A DNA stretch of 64,000 bases, from positions 62,001-126,000 of the forward strand of contig JAUCYS010000010.1 in NCBI GenBank assembly GCA_030373505.1, written 5' to 3'. A model generated the notes under the pieces. It searched no databases. It saw only the letters and a list, made by a program, of their open reading frames with translations, and was not told the DNA's origin. A program made the position numbers and the translations under genes. The number at the start of each line of letters is the position of its first letter. Within the stretch, counting starts at the first letter, position 1. The stretch is from Parasphingorhabdus sp. Its GTDB lineage: Bacteria > Pseudomonadota > Alphaproteobacteria > Sphingomonadales > Sphingomonadaceae. Positions 52,962 to 62,668 of the stretch are shown here, in pieces.

Positions 52962-53873
52962 ATGGCTAATGGTAGCAATGTTCCGGCAAAAATCCCTGCC
53001 TTAGGGGGGGACGCGAGCCTGAACCGGTATCTGTCGGAAGTTCGTAAATTTCCGCTTTTGACTCCCGAACAAGAATATATGCTGGCGAAACGCTATTCTG
53101 AACACAAGGATCAGGAAGCCGCCGCCCAGCTCGTAACGTCGCATCTGCGACTCGTCGCCAAGATCGCGATGGGCTTTCGCGGCTATGGCCTGCCGGTGTC
53201 CGACCTGATTTCCGAAGGCAATGTCGGCCTGATGCAGGGCGTGAAGAAATTTGAACCCGATCGGGGTTTCCGCCTCGCGACCTACGCGATGTGGTGGATT
53301 CGTGCCTCGATCCAGGAATATGTGCTGCGCAGCTGGAGCCTCGTCAAGATGGGGACGACCGCTGCCCAGAAGAAGCTGTTCTTCAACCTGCGCCGGATGA
53401 AGAATAATCTCGACGCGTTTGAAGACGGTGATCTGTCGCCGGAGGATGTTCAGAAAATCTCCACCGATCTCGGTGTGGCCGAACATGAGGTGGTCAATAT
53501 GAACCGCCGCATGTCGATGGGCGGCGATGCTTCGCTGAACGTCTCGCTGTCGTCGGACGACGGTGATGGTGGTCAGTGGCAGGACATATTGGAAGATGAC
53601 GTGCCGCTGCACGACGAGGCCATTGCGGCATCGCAGGAAGCCGACTTCCGGCATGAAATGCTGTCGGAAGCCATGGGTTCGCTGAACGAGCGCGAGCAGC
53701 ACATATTGGCTGAACGGCGCTTGTCCGAAGATCCGAAGACGCTGGAAGATCTGAGCAAGGTCTATGATGTCAGCCGCGAGCGCATCCGCCAGATCGAGGT
53801 TCGTGCCTTTGAAAAGCTGCAAAAAGCGATGCTGCGCATTGCCGGAGAAAAGCAGCTGCTTGCTGCGGGTTAA
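52962..53873 (+). CDS. rpoH: RNA polymerase sigma-32 factor RpoH
   Basis: Heat-shock sigma factor, 303 residues. Region 2 with VSDLISEGNVGLMQGVKKFE and FRLATYAMWWIRASIQEYVL; the RpoH box between regions 2 and 3, GTTAAQKKLFFNLRRMKN, separates it from RpoD-type factors; region 4 is ILAERRLSEDPKTLEDLSKV with YDVSRERIRQIEVRAFEKL. Shine-Dalgarno AAGGAA before the ATG. A matching promoter is seen before clpP at 56.9 kb. Confidence 0.95.
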   Translation: MANGSNVPAKIPALGGDASLNRYLSEVRKFPLLTPEQEYMLAKRYSEHKDQEAAAQLVTSHLRLVAKIAMGFRGYGLPVSDLISEGNVGLMQGVKKFEPDRGFRLATYAMWWIRASIQEYVLRSWSLVKMGTTAAQKKLFFNLRRMKNNLDAFEDGDLSPEDVQKISTDLGVAEHEVVNMNRRMSMGGDASLNVSLSSDDGDGGQWQDILEDDVPLHDEAIAASQEADFRHEMLSEAMGSLNEREQHILAERRLSEDPKTLEDLSKVYDVSRERIRQIEVRAFEKLQKAMLRIAGEKQLLAAG

Positions 53874-53885
53874 TTCTAGACGCTG

Positions 53886-53973
53886 CCATTCCGGCGAACG
53901 CGGGAATCCAGTAAATAAAGCAGCCGCGAAGCGACTTTTTGATGAACTGGATCCCGGCCTTCGCTGGGATGAC
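53886..53973. repeat. Palindromic repeat pair (second family) after rpoH
   Basis: CATTCCGGCGAACGCGGGAATCC at the left and its inverted partner GGATCCCGGCCTTCGCTGGGATG at the right enclose about 40 bases. Translated in either direction it gives the familiar 'IPAKAGIQ' and 'IPAFAGM' strings, which are not real proteins. Confidence 0.82.
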
Positions 53974-53985
53974 AAATAAACCAAG

Positions 53986-54020
53986 ACGCCCCGAAACAGG
54001 ATTTGTTTTCGGGGCGTTTT
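53986..54020 (+). terminator. Terminator of rpoH
   Basis: ACGCCCCGAAA (53986-53996) pairs with TTTCGGGGCGT (54007-54017) around a ten-base loop, followed by TTTT. Located about 110 bases after the rpoH stop, beyond the repeat pair. Confidence 0.85.
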
Positions 54021-54034
54021 GCATTTAGGCTGCG

Positions 54035-54703
54035 ATGATGCGGGCAATTAAATTTCTTCTGAAACTGGCGGTCTATTTTATTTTGATCACGGTCGCCTGG
54101 GTCGGACTCTATGCGATTGTGCCACCCCCCGTCACCGCCACGATGATGCTGGATGAGAACGGAATCACCAAGGACTGGGCCAGCTTCAGCGACATTTCGC
54201 CCAATATGGCGCGAGCGGTGATCGCGGCCGAGGACAGCAAATTCTGCAGCCACAATGGCTTCGACACCGAGGCGATCCAGAAAGCGATCGAACGCAATGC
54301 GCAGGGCGGACGGCTTCGGGGCGGCTCAACCATTTCCCAGCAGGTCGCGAAAAATGCTTTTCTCTGGCAAGGCGGGGGCTTCTTCCGCAAGGGCCTGGAG
54401 GCCTATTTTACGTTCCTGATCGAGACGATCTGGAGCAAGAAGCGGATCATGGAGGTCTATCTCAATATCGCCGAGACCGGCATCGGCACCTACGGCGTGC
54501 AGGCCGGCGCTCAGCGCTATTTCCGGAAGGACGCCAAGGACCTGACAGGGATCGAGGCGGCGCGTATTGCCGCTGCCCTGCCCTTGCCCAAGAAACGCGC
54601 CGTCAACGGCGCCAGCGGCTTTACCCGGCGCTATGGCAATACAATTGCGGCGCGGATCAATGTGGTGCGGAACGAGAAGCTGGACAGCTGTATCTATAAG
54701 TGA
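54035..54703 (+). CDS. mtgA: Monofunctional peptidoglycan glycosyltransferase MtgA
   Basis: Membrane-anchored transglycosylase polymerising lipid II. The 222-residue protein has one N-terminal helix (LLKLAVYFILITVAWVGLYAI) and the GT51 motifs: the catalytic glutamate in AAEDSKFCSHNGFD, RGGSTISQQVAKNAFL, KKRIMEVYLNIAETGIGTYG and a final RIAAALPLPK. No transpeptidase domain. Standard length. Confidence 0.94.
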   Translation: MMRAIKFLLKLAVYFILITVAWVGLYAIVPPPVTATMMLDENGITKDWASFSDISPNMARAVIAAEDSKFCSHNGFDTEAIQKAIERNAQGGRLRGGSTISQQVAKNAFLWQGGGFFRKGLEAYFTFLIETIWSKKRIMEVYLNIAETGIGTYGVQAGAQRYFRKDAKDLTGIEAARIAAALPLPKKRAVNGASGFTRRYGNTIAARINVVRNEKLDSCIYK

Positions 54704-54809
54704 GTTTGTTCTGGCGCGGGCCGTTACCAATCACTGCCAGCGAACATCATGGTTTGAAATGCGCATGGCGGTACAGGCCGGTGCGAAACGGCCCTGACCC
54801 CGCATCGGG

Positions 54810-54848
54810 AGTCGAGGAGATGGGCCCCGGCCTTCGCCGGGGCACAGC
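54810..54848. repeat. Short GC-rich hairpin between mtgA and clpX
   Basis: CCCCGGC and GCCGGGG around CTTC form a seven-base-pair hairpin in the mtgA-clpX convergent gap; the flanking sequence resembles half of the second repeat family. It may also act as a terminator without a T-run. The rest of the 149-base gap shows nothing. Confidence 0.5.
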
Positions 54849-54852
54849 AGCG

Positions 54853-56124
54853 CTAGGCCGCGTCTTCCTTCTTGGGCTTGCTGCTCTTTGCGATCACCTT
54901 GACCGGCTCCTTGGTGCCGGCGACGACATCCTTGTCGATCACGATCTCGTCCACGCCTTCGAAATCGGGCAGGTCGAACATCGTGTCGAGCAGGATATTC
55001 TCGACGATGGAGCGCAGGCCGCGGGCACCGGTCTTGCGTTCGATCGCCTTCTTGGCGACCGCGACCAGCGCGTCATCGGTGAAGGTCAATCCGACATCTT
55101 CCAGCTCGAAGAGCTTGCGATATTGTTTGACAAGCGCGTTTTTCGGTTCCTGTAAAATCGTCACCAGCGCGTCGATATCAAGATCTTCCAGCGTTGCGAT
55201 CACCGGCAGACGACCGACAAATTCCGGGATCAGGCCGAATTTCAGCAGATCCTCTGGTTCGCCCTGGGCGAGGAGCTCGCCAACCCGGCGTTCTTCCGGC
55301 GCAGCGACATGGGCGCCGAAGCCGATTGACTTGCCTTCGAGACGGTCGCCGATAATCTTTTCCAGACCGGCAAAGGCACCCCCGCAGATGAACAGGATAT
55401 TGGTCGTGTCGACCTGCAGAAATTCCTGCTGCGGATGCTTGCGGCCGCCCTGTGGCGGAACGCTGGCGGTGGTGCCCTCCATAAGCTTCAGCAAGGCCTG
55501 CTGAACGCCTTCGCCCGACACGTCGCGGGTGATGGAGGGATTTTCCGCCTTGCGGCTGATCTTGTCGATTTCGTCGATATAAACAATCCCGCGCTGGGCC
55601 TTCTCGACATTATAATCGGAAGACTGGAGCAATTTCAGGATGATATTCTCGACATCCTCGCCGACATAGCCGGCTTCGGTCAATGTAGTGGCGTCGGCCA
55701 TAGTGAACGGCACGTCGAAGGTCTTTGCCAGCGTCTGCGCGAGCAGCGTCTTGCCGCAGCCGGTCGGACCAACCAGCAGGATGTTCGATTTGGCAAGCTC
55801 GATATCACCGGATTTGGAGGCATGATTGAGTCGCTTGTAGTGATTGTGCACGGCCACCGACAGCACGCGCTTCGCCCGCTTCTGTCCGATCACATAATCG
55901 TTCAGTACATCGCAGATTTCCTGCGGCGTCGGCACCTCGCCATCCTTGCGGCCGGTTGCCGCGCCCTTGGTTTCCTCGCGAATGATGTCGTTGCACAGTT
56001 CCACGCATTCATCGCAGATGAACACCGTGGGTCCTGCGATCAACTTGCGGACTTCATGTTGGGATTTTCCGCAGAAGGAGCAATAAAGCGTGCTCTTCGA
56101 ATCAGATCCCGTCAATTTCGTCAT
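54853..56124 (-). CDS. clpX: ATP-dependent Clp protease ATPase subunit ClpX
   Basis: AAA+ unfoldase feeding ClpP. The 423-residue protein has the N-terminal zinc finger ([12 protein letters not shown] ... FICDEC), Walker [16 protein letters not shown], Walker [11 protein letters not shown], the pore motif region and the IGFGAHV-type IGF loop ([15 protein letters not shown]) that docks on ClpP, then a sensor-2 region with [15 protein letters not shown]. Downstream of clpP on the same strand, with a 138-base gap. Confidence 0.97.
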   Translation of the reverse strand: MTKLTGSDSKSTLYCSFCGKSQHEVRKLIAGPTVFICDECVELCNDIIREETKGAATGRKDGEVPTPQEICDVLNDYVIGQKRAKRVLSVAVHNHYKRLNHASKSGDIELAKSNILLVGPTGCGKTLLAQTLAKTFDVPFTMADATTLTEAGYVGEDVENIILKLLQSSDYNVEKAQRGIVYIDEIDKISRKAENPSITRDVSGEGVQQALLKLMEGTTASVPPQGGRKHPQQEFLQVDTTNILFICGGAFAGLEKIIGDRLEGKSIGFGAHVAAPEERRVGELLAQGEPEDLLKFGLIPEFVGRLPVIATLEDLDIDALVTILQEPKNALVKQYRKLFELEDVGLTFTDDALVAVAKKAIERKTGARGLRSIVENILLDTMFDLPDFEGVDEIVIDKDVVAGTKEPVKVIAKSSKPKKEDAA

Positions 56125-56262
56125 AAAAGGTCCTTTAAACCGGCTGATAATGTAATCTAACCGTCAAATTCCAAATTGCCACCGCTTTTTTCGCGGCCTT
56201 TCGCCCTGATAGACAAGTCTATCAAATATGGCTTAAATTTCATTTAGGGCAGCGGTAACGGC

Positions 56263-56886
56263 TTATTTAGGGTCTTCCGTCGGCACCGGGCGCTTGTCAT
56301 ATACCTCGTCCACGATGCCAAAGGCTTTGGCCTCGTCAGCCGCCAGGAAGGTGTCGCGATCCATCGCCTTTTCGATATCTGCCACCGATTTGCCCGTATA
56401 TTTGGCATAGAGTTCGTTCATGCTGGCACGGATACGCAGAATTTCCTTGGCCTGAATCTCGATATCGGAGGCCATGCCCTGCGCGCCGCCTGACGGCTGG
56501 TGCACCATGATCCGGGCGTTGGTCGTTGCCATCCGCATGCCCGGTTCACCGGCTGCGAGCAGGAAACTGCCCATCGAGGCCGCCTGGCCGACACAGACCG
56601 TGCCGACGCGGGGACGGATATATTGCATCGTATCGTGGATCGCCATGCCGGCGGTCACGACACCGCCTGGCGAGTTGATATAGAGATAGATGTCTTTCTT
56701 CGGATTTTCCGATTCCAGAAAAAGCAATTGTGCCGTGATGATCGACGCCATTCCGTCTTCGATCGCACCGGTGACGAAGACAATCCGCTCGCGGAGCAGC
56801 CGCGAAAAAATGTCGAAACTGCGTTCGCCACGGTTGGATTGTTCGACAACCATGGGGACTAGAGCGTCTGTGATCGGATCATGCAT
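56263..56886 (-). CDS. clpP: ATP-dependent Clp protease proteolytic subunit ClpP
   Basis: Serine protease forming the ClpXP chamber. The 207-residue protein has the nucleophile in [15 protein letters not shown], the histidine in [13 protein letters not shown] and the Asp in [13 protein letters not shown], with YINSPGG upstream. The start [12 protein letters not shown] suits the family. A heat-shock-type promoter sits about 55 bases upstream. Confidence 0.96.
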   Translation of the reverse strand: MHDPITDALVPMVVEQSNRGERSFDIFSRLLRERIVFVTGAIEDGMASIITAQLLFLESENPKKDIYLYINSPGGVVTAGMAIHDTMQYIRPRVGTVCVGQAASMGSFLLAAGEPGMRMATTNARIMVHQPSGGAQGMASDIEIQAKEILRIRASMNELYAKYTGKSVADIEKAMDRDTFLAADEAKAFGIVDEVYDKRPVPTEDPK

Positions 56887-56939
56887 GTTGTAAGTCGTCC
56901 TGTTTTTAGCTTTTTTGGGCCTGTCTTCAGCTTCGGCAC

Positions 56940-56969
56940 TACATCGGGATTATCGCAGAATTGTTCAAG
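56940..56969 (-). promoter_or_regulatory. Sigma32-type heat-shock promoter of clpP
   Basis: On the minus strand, CTTGAAC (56969-56963) and CCCGATGTA (56948-56940) are separated by 14 bases, close to the consensus CTTGAAA-N14-CCCCATNT with one mismatch in each box. It lies 54 bases before the clpP start. RpoH is encoded at 53 kb. Confidence 0.62.
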
Positions 56970-57129
56970 GCCTTTAACGATGTTGGGCGAGAATGATTGC
57001 CGTCAGAAAAAATGGCGCGCCGGCATGACGATCATTGCGCAGCATCCCGGCTATCCCTACATGTTCTTCAAGGCAATGCTGATCGTTCCGTGATCGGTGC
57101 TACTCAAAATTCCACTAGCGGAGTCCAGA

Positions 57130-57750
57130 ATGATAAACACAAACAGTCCAATCACTCCCACTTATAATGACGAGGACGAAGACGAGAACAAGTCCGGCGG
57201 CCTGCCCGGTGCCATGATGACGAAATTTCTGGAAGCGCGCACGATCATGATATTCGGCGGCATTGACCAGAAGCTCGCCGAACGTGTCTCGACCCAGCTT
57301 CTCTATCTCGATCATGTCAACCATGACCCCATCCGCATTTTTCTGAATTCTCCCGGCGGCCATGTGGAATCGGGCGATACGATTCACGATCTGGTTCGCT
57401 ATATCAGTTCGCCGGTCGCGATGATCGGCACGGGCTGGGTCGCGAGCGCCGGCACGCATATTTTCCTGGGCGTTCCGAAGGAGCGGCGCTTCTGCCTGCC
57501 CAACACGAGATTCCTGATTCACCAGCCATCCGGCGGCGCCGGCGGCAAGGCATCGGACATCGCCATTCAGGCGCAGGAGATCGTGAAGATGCGCGAACGA
57601 CTGGCCCAGATTATCGCGGATGAAACCGGACAGGATGTCGAGCGGGTCCGCAAGGATATCGATCGCGATTACTGGATGAGCACGGAAGAAGCCAAGGCCT
57701 ATGGCATTCTGGGTACGGTGATCAATCAGGCGAGCGAAGTCACCATCTGA
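57130..57750 (+). CDS. Second ClpP-like protease subunit
   Basis: A 206-residue ClpP/crotonase-like serine protease divergent from clpP. It retains a catalytic triad: Ser in GTGWVASAGTHIFLG, His in RFLIHQPSGGAGG and Asp in DIDRDYWMSTEEA; LNSPGGHVESGDTIHD matches the YINSPGG region. The N-terminus has an acidic stretch (YNDEDEDENK) absent from clpP. I start at MINTNSPITP; a Met at 57097 is possible. It may form mixed or separate rings, as in bacteria with two ClpPs. Confidence 0.88.
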   Translation: MINTNSPITPTYNDEDEDENKSGGLPGAMMTKFLEARTIMIFGGIDQKLAERVSTQLLYLDHVNHDPIRIFLNSPGGHVESGDTIHDLVRYISSPVAMIGTGWVASAGTHIFLGVPKERRFCLPNTRFLIHQPSGGAGGKASDIAIQAQEIVKMRERLAQIIADETGQDVERVRKDIDRDYWMSTEEAKAYGILGTVINQASEVTI

Positions 57751-57756
57751 TAATTG

Positions 57757-57786
57757 CCGCCGGGCAGCTGCAAAGCTGCCCGGCGG
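57757..57786. terminator. Strong hairpin between the ClpP-like gene and tig
   Basis: CCGCCGGGCAGCT, loop GCAA, and AGCTGCCCGGCGG form a perfect 13-bp stem between the two convergent genes. No long T-run follows on either strand, so termination could be weak or rho-assisted. Confidence 0.65.
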
Positions 57787-57796
57787 ATCATTCAAT

Positions 57797-59362
57797 CTAT
57801 TTCTTGGCCGGCGCCTTCTTGGCAGCCGGCTTTTTTGCAGGTGCCTTGTCCGCAGCCTTTTTGGCTGGCGCCTTTTCAGCGGCGTCCTTTGCCGGTGCTT
57901 TCTTGGCCGGAGCCTTCTTGGCCGGAGCCTTTTCTTCCTTGGCGTCGTCCGAAGCCTTCTTGGCAGCCGGTTTCTTGGCAGCGGCTTTCTTTGCCGGCGC
58001 CTTTTTCTTGGCCGCTGGCTTTGTTTCCGCTTCGTCTTCCGCCTCGATTGCGGCTTCCAGCTCTTCGCGGGTTACCTTGCGATCGGTGACTTCGGCCTTG
58101 TCGAACAGGAAGTCGACGACCTTGTCTTCATACATCGGGGCGCGAAGCTGGGCTGCAGCCATCTGATCCTGCTGGATATACTGGATGAACCGGTCACGGT
58201 CTTCCGGACGATATTGCTGGGCAGCCTGCTGCATCAGCATCGACATTTCCTGCTGGCTGACTTCCACGCCATTGGCCTGGCCGATTTCCGAGAGCAGCAA
58301 TCCGAGACGGACGCGACGCACCGCAATATCCCGATATTCTTCCTTCTCGTCTTCCATTTCCTTGCGGGCGGCTTCGGCATCCTCTTCCTGTGCCGCTTCC
58401 TGCTCGAGCTGCTGCCAGATCTGGCTGAATTCGGCTTCGACCATGCTTGGCGGTACGTCGAAATCATGGCTGGCGGCCAGCTGGTCGAGCAGCTTGCGCT
58501 TCATGTGGGTGCGGGTCAGGCCGTTCAGTTCCTGCTCGATCTGTCCCTTGAGCAGCTCGGTGAGCTGGTCGATGCCTTCGAGGCCCATGGATTTCGCCAT
58601 TTCGTCGTCGGCCTTGGCTTCCTTGGGCTTCTGCACTTCGCCGATCACAACATCAAACGTGGCGTCCTTGCCCTTCAGATCCTCGACATTATAGTCATCG
58701 GGGAAGGTCACCTTGACGAGCACTTCGTCATTGGCTTTCTTGCCGATCAGCTGGTCTTCGAAACCCGGGATCAAGCGGCCCGAGCCGAGTTCGATCGCCA
58801 TGCCTTCGCCCTTGCCGCCCTCAAACGGCACGCCGTCGATCTTGCCTTCAAAATCGATCAGCACCTGGTCGCCGGTCTGGGCCTTGTAGGATTTGGCAGC
58901 GGTTTCAAACTGCTTCTGGCTTTCCGCGAATTTCTGCAGAGCCTCGTCAACGGTCTTCTTGTCCGCCTCGACCTGCAGCCGTTCCAGCTTCAGGCCTTCA
59001 ACGTCAGGGGTTGGCACTTCGGGCAGAACTTCCAGTTCCAGCTTGACCAGCGCATCCTTGCCGGGCTCGTAGCCGTCCTCCAGATTGACGCTGGGCTGCA
59101 TCGCCGGACGGAGCTTGTTGTCCGTCATGGTCTTTTCGATGCTTTCCTGAACCGTGCTGTTCAGCGCGTCCTGCATCAGGGCGTCATTGTGCATCTTGCG
59201 CACCAGATTGGCAGGGACCTTGCCCTTGCGGAAACCGGGCATGTTCACCTGAGGTGCCATTTTCTTGACCTCGGCTTCGACCCGCGATTCGATATCCTTG
59301 GCGGTTATCTTGATTTCATAGGCCCGTTTCAGGCCTTCGTTCAGCGTTTCAACAATCTGCAT
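57797..59362 (-). CDS. tig: Trigger factor with Lys/Ala/Pro-rich tail
   Basis: Ribosome-bound chaperone and prolyl isomerase. The 521-residue protein has the ribosome-docking GFRKGKVPANLV (43-54) in the N-domain, the FKBP-type PPIase domain with DQVLIDFEGKIDGVPFEGG (about 164-182) and LGSGRLIPGFEDQLIG, and the helical C-domain to about residue 430. The last 85 or so residues are tandem AKKA/PAKKA units (for example PAKKAPAKKAPAKDAAEK), far beyond the usual end at about 430-450. The tRNA-Leu gene lies just upstream on the same strand. Confidence 0.95.
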   Translation of the reverse strand: MQIVETLNEGLKRAYEIKITAKDIESRVEAEVKKMAPQVNMPGFRKGKVPANLVRKMHNDALMQDALNSTVQESIEKTMTDNKLRPAMQPSVNLEDGYEPGKDALVKLELEVLPEVPTPDVEGLKLERLQVEADKKTVDEALQKFAESQKQFETAAKSYKAQTGDQVLIDFEGKIDGVPFEGGKGEGMAIELGSGRLIPGFEDQLIGKKANDEVLVKVTFPDDYNVEDLKGKDATFDVVIGEVQKPKEAKADDEMAKSMGLEGIDQLTELLKGQIEQELNGLTRTHMKRKLLDQLAASHDFDVPPSMVEAEFSQIWQQLEQEAAQEEDAEAARKEMEDEKEEYRDIAVRRVRLGLLLSEIGQANGVEVSQQEMSMLMQQAAQQYRPEDRDRFIQYIQQDQMAAAQLRAPMYEDKVVDFLFDKAEVTDRKVTREELEAAIEAEDEAETKPAAKKKAPAKKAAAKKPAAKKASDDAKEEKAPAKKAPAKKAPAKDAAEKAPAKKAADKAPAKKPAAKKAPAKK

Positions 59363-59418
59363 GACTATCCTTTGGTGCCTTCATATTCAGTGTTTTTCGG
59401 TAGATATTGCGACTAACT

Positions 59419-59503
59419 TGGTGCGGGCGAAGGGACTCGAACCCCCACACCCGAAGATACCAGAACCTAAATCTGGCGCGTCTACCAATTCCGCCACGCC
59501 CGC
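59419..59503 (-). tRNA. tRNA-Leu (anticodon TAG)
   Basis: Minus-strand cloverleaf: acceptor GCGGGCG (59503-59497) pairs with CGCCCGC (59429-59423), discriminator A, encoded CCA (59421-59419). Anticodon stem CCAGA/TCTGG with loop TTTAGGT gives anticodon TAG; the variable arm is long, as in leucine tRNAs, and the T arm has GGTTCGAGTCC. 56 bases before tig. Confidence 0.94.
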
Positions 59504-59593
59504 CCAGCTAAGCCGTCAAAATTCTATCGAAGTACGATTGACCCGCGCGCCTAGCGTAAAGGCGCGTGGAGGGCAAGTGGGCTTTGCGAGTGA

Positions 59594-61081
59594 TTAGCCG
59601 AGTATCTTCTTCAACAGCTCGTTCACCACCTGCGGATTGGCCTTGCCCTGCATCGCTTTCATCGTCTGGCCGACGAAGAAGCCGAACAGCTTGTCCTTGC
59701 CGTCGCGATACTGTGCGACCTTGTCCTCGTTGGCGGCCATGACCTCGGCGATGACCTTTTCGATCGCGCCAGTGTCCGATTCCTGTACGAGGCCCTGTTC
59801 CTCGACAATCTTCTTCGCGCCATCGCCGGTTTCGAGCATGATCTCAAACACCTGCTTGGCGATTTTGCCGGAAATCGTGCCGTCGGCGACCAGGCCGAGC
59901 AGTTCGGCTGCCTGCGCCGGGGAGACCGGGCTGTTCTCGATGCCGACGCCAAGCCGGTTGAGCGCGCCGAACAGTTCGGAGGTCACCCAGTTGGCGGCGC
60001 TGCTGGCGATCTTTTCCGGCTCGTCGCTGGTGTCGAGCAACTGCTCGAACCACAGCGCCGTTTCATGCTCGGCGGTCAGAACCGCCGCATTATAGGCGCT
60101 GAGGCCCAGCACATTCTTGTAGCGGGCGCGTTTCTCGTCCGGCAGTTCCGGCAGGCTGGCCTTGCAGTCGAAGATGAAATCATCTTCCAGTTCCAGCGGC
60201 AGCAAATCGGGATCGGGGAAATAGCGATAGTCGTGCGCATCTTCCTTGGAGCGCATCGAGCGGGTCTCGTTGCGGTCGGGGTCGAACAGGCGGGTTTCCT
60301 GGACGACGGTGCCGCCATCCTCGATCAGGTCGACCTGACGCTGCGCCTCATATTCGATCACCGCCTGGATGAAGCGCATCGAATTGACATTCTTGGTCTC
60401 GGTGCGGGTGCCGAGCTCGCCGCCGGGCTTGCGGACGCTGACATTGACGTCGGCGCGCATCGAGCCCTGTTCCATATTGCCATCGCAGGAACCGACATAG
60501 CGCAGGATGGAGCGCAGCTTGCGGACATAGGCAGCCGCCTCCTTGGGCGAGGTCATGTCAGGCTTGGAGACGATCTCCATCAAGGCGACGCCGCAGCGGT
60601 TGAGATCGACATAGGACATGGTCGGATGCTGGTCGTGCATCAGCTTGCCGGCATCCTGCTCGATATGGATGCGCTCGACGCCGATCGCCTTGCCATGGGC
60701 ATCGGGATCTTTTTCATCGAGCGAGATCTGGATCACGCCCTCGCCCACGATCGGATGGTAGAGCTGAGAAATCTGGTAGCCCTGCGGCAGATCGGCGTAG
60801 AAATAATTTTTGCGGTCGAAGCGCGAATATTTGTTGATCTGGGCGTTGATCGCGAGACCGGTGCGAACCGCCTGGCGGACGCATTCGGCGTTCAGCGTCG
60901 GCAGCATGCCGGGCATGGCGGCATCGACCAGGCTGACCTGGGTATTCGGTTCCGCGCCAAATTCGGTCGAGGCGCCGGAAAAGAGCTTCGACTTGGAGGT
61001 GATCTGGGCGTGGACCTCGAGGCCGATCACGACCTCCCATTCGCCGGTTCCGCCCTGGATTCTATAGGTTGATTCAGTCAT
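59594..61081 (-). CDS. gatB: Asp-tRNA(Asn)/Glu-tRNA(Gln) amidotransferase subunit B
   Basis: Kinase/tRNA-binding subunit of the GatCAB transamidase, making Gln-tRNA(Gln) and/or Asn-tRNA(Asn). The 495-residue protein has [20 protein letters not shown], the zinc/catalytic-site region [18 protein letters not shown] and [11 protein letters not shown], and a C-terminal YqeY-like helical domain ending in [13 protein letters not shown]. Start at [10 protein letters not shown], two bases after the gatA stop; an in-frame Met four codons earlier lies inside gatA. Confidence 0.96.
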   Translation of the reverse strand: MTESTYRIQGGTGEWEVVIGLEVHAQITSKSKLFSGASTEFGAEPNTQVSLVDAAMPGMLPTLNAECVRQAVRTGLAINAQINKYSRFDRKNYFYADLPQGYQISQLYHPIVGEGVIQISLDEKDPDAHGKAIGVERIHIEQDAGKLMHDQHPTMSYVDLNRCGVALMEIVSKPDMTSPKEAAAYVRKLRSILRYVGSCDGNMEQGSMRADVNVSVRKPGGELGTRTETKNVNSMRFIQAVIEYEAQRQVDLIEDGGTVVQETRLFDPDRNETRSMRSKEDAHDYRYFPDPDLLPLELEDDFIFDCKASLPELPDEKRARYKNVLGLSAYNAAVLTAEHETALWFEQLLDTSDEPEKIASSAANWVTSELFGALNRLGVGIENSPVSPAQAAELLGLVADGTISGKIAKQVFEIMLETGDGAKKIVEEQGLVQESDTGAIEKVIAEVMAANEDKVAQYRDGKDKLFGFFVGQTMKAMQGKANPQVVNELLKKILG

Positions 61082-61083
61082 TT

Positions 61084-62568
61084 TTACCACCACTGCTCCG
61101 GTTTCGCGACAAAGCCGGCGCGTTCCTCGATTGCCAGTCCTGCGTTGAATACACTCTGTTCATCCAGCGCCTTGCCGATGATCTGCAGGCCGAGCGGCAA
61201 GCCCTTGCCGTCGAGTCCGGCAGGCACCGACATCGCCGGCAGTCCGGCCAGCGAGCTGGGCACGGTGAAGACGTCGTTGAGATACATGGCGAGCGGATCA
61301 TCCATTTTCTCGCCGAGCCCGAAGGCAGCGCTTGGCGCGGTCGGGGCCAGCAGCAGGTCGCAGCTCTTCCAGGCCTTGTCGAAATCCTGCGAAATGAGCG
61401 TCCGGACCTTCTGCGCCTGGGTATAATAAGCGTCATAATAGCCGGCGGAGAGCACATAGGTGCCGATCATGATCCGGCGCTTTACCTCGGGGCCGAAACC
61501 GGCTTCGCGGGTCGCGGCATACATGTCCTGCAGCCCTGCCCCGTCCGGCAGATCGCGCAGGCCGTAGCGCACGCCATCGTAGCGCGAGAGGTTGGATGAG
61601 GCTTCGGCAGGCGCAATGATATAATAAGCCGGCAGCGCATATTTGGTGTGCGGCAGCGAGACATCGACGATGTGCGCTCCTGCGTCCTTGAGCATCTCGA
61701 TGCCCTTCTGCCACAGCGCGTCAATTTCGGCGGGCATGTTCTCGACCCGATATTCCTTGGGAATGCCGATTTTCTTGCCGGCGAGATTGCTGTTCAGCGC
61801 CGCTTCCCAGTCGGGGACGGGCAGATCGAGCGAGGTCGAATCCTTGGCATCGAAACCGGCCATGGCTTCGAGCATGATCGCGCAATCGCGGACATCATGC
61901 GCCATCGGCCCCGCCTGATCCAGCGAGCTGGCGAAGGCGATCGTGCCCCAGCGCGAGCAGCGGCCATAGGTGGGCTTGAAGCCGGTGATGCCGGTAAAGG
62001 CAGCGGGCTGGCGAATCGAGCCGCCGGTATCGGTGCCGGTTGCTGCAGGCGCGATTCGTCCGGAAACGACCGCAGCGCTGCCACCCGATGAGCCGCCAGG
62101 GGTCAGATCGCTGTTGCCGCCATCATTGCGCCGCCAGGGCGAGATCACATTGCCGAAGGCGCTGGTCTCGTTGGACGAACCCATCGCGAACTGGTCGAGA
62201 TTGAGCTTGCCGAGCATGCCGGCGCCAGCCTGGAACAGATTGGCCGACACGGTCGATTCATATTGTGGCACAAAGCCCTTGAGGATTCCGCTTGCCGCGG
62301 TGGTTTCCACGCCTTGCGTGCAGAAGAGATCCTTCATGCCGATCGGCACGCCCGCCATCTTGCCGAGCGTTTCGCCGGCGGCCCTCGCCTTGTCGGTGGC
62401 ATCTGCCGCCGCCAGCGCATGCTCGGGCGTCTCCACCAGAAAGGCGTTGAGCGGCTTGGCCGCACTGACGCGCGCGTTGAAGGTCTCGGCCACTTCCCTG
62501 GCGGTGAAATCACCGTCGGCGATGCCGCTGCGAATCCCGGCGATACCCAGATCATATATTTCGGTCAT
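61084..62568 (-). CDS. gatA: Asp-tRNA(Asn)/Glu-tRNA(Gln) amidotransferase subunit A
   Basis: Amidase-signature subunit releasing ammonia from glutamine. The 494-residue protein has the Lys-Ser-Ser triad: Lys in [10 protein letters not shown], and the two Ser in [17 protein letters not shown] and [12 protein letters not shown]. Followed by gatB with a two-base gap, preceded by gatC across a REP-containing spacer. Confidence 0.96.
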   Translation of the reverse strand: MTEIYDLGIAGIRSGIADGDFTAREVAETFNARVSAAKPLNAFLVETPEHALAAADATDKARAAGETLGKMAGVPIGMKDLFCTQGVETTAASGILKGFVPQYESTVSANLFQAGAGMLGKLNLDQFAMGSSNETSAFGNVISPWRRNDGGNSDLTPGGSSGGSAAVVSGRIAPAATGTDTGGSIRQPAAFTGITGFKPTYGRCSRWGTIAFASSLDQAGPMAHDVRDCAIMLEAMAGFDAKDSTSLDLPVPDWEAALNSNLAGKKIGIPKEYRVENMPAEIDALWQKGIEMLKDAGAHIVDVSLPHTKYALPAYYIIAPAEASSNLSRYDGVRYGLRDLPDGAGLQDMYAATREAGFGPEVKRRIMIGTYVLSAGYYDAYYTQAQKVRTLISQDFDKAWKSCDLLLAPTAPSAAFGLGEKMDDPLAMYLNDVFTVPSSLAGLPAMSVPAGLDGKGLPLGLQIIGKALDEQSVFNAGLAIEERAGFVAKPEQWW

Positions 62569-62578
62569 AGGGCCAGCT

Positions 62579-62648
62579 CCGTTCGTGCTGAGCTTGTCGA
62601 AGCAGTGGTTCGTTCCGCATGGCCCTTCGACAGGCTCAGGGCGAACGG
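62579..62648. repeat. REP-type inverted repeat pair between gatC and gatA
   Basis: CCGTTCGTGCTGAGCTTGTC at 62579 and the inverted half-site CCTTCGACAGGCTCAGGGC ending at about 62648 can fold into one hairpin. It sits in the 100-base space between two genes of one operon; the RNA hairpin could protect or uncouple the segments. Confidence 0.87.
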
Positions 62649-62668
62649 GTGTTCTGTCTGCAGAGTCA

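Noticed and set aside
53770-54024. 84-codon frame containing IPAKAGIQ and IPAFAGM
   Set aside because: These strings are translations of the palindromic repeat pair at 53886-53973, a common false gene call.
58214-59416. 400-codon open frame on the plus strand
   Set aside because: Antisense to tig, Phe/Leu/His-biased; tig is certain.
60065-61072. 335-codon open frame on the plus strand
   Set aside because: Antisense to gatB; no family resemblance.
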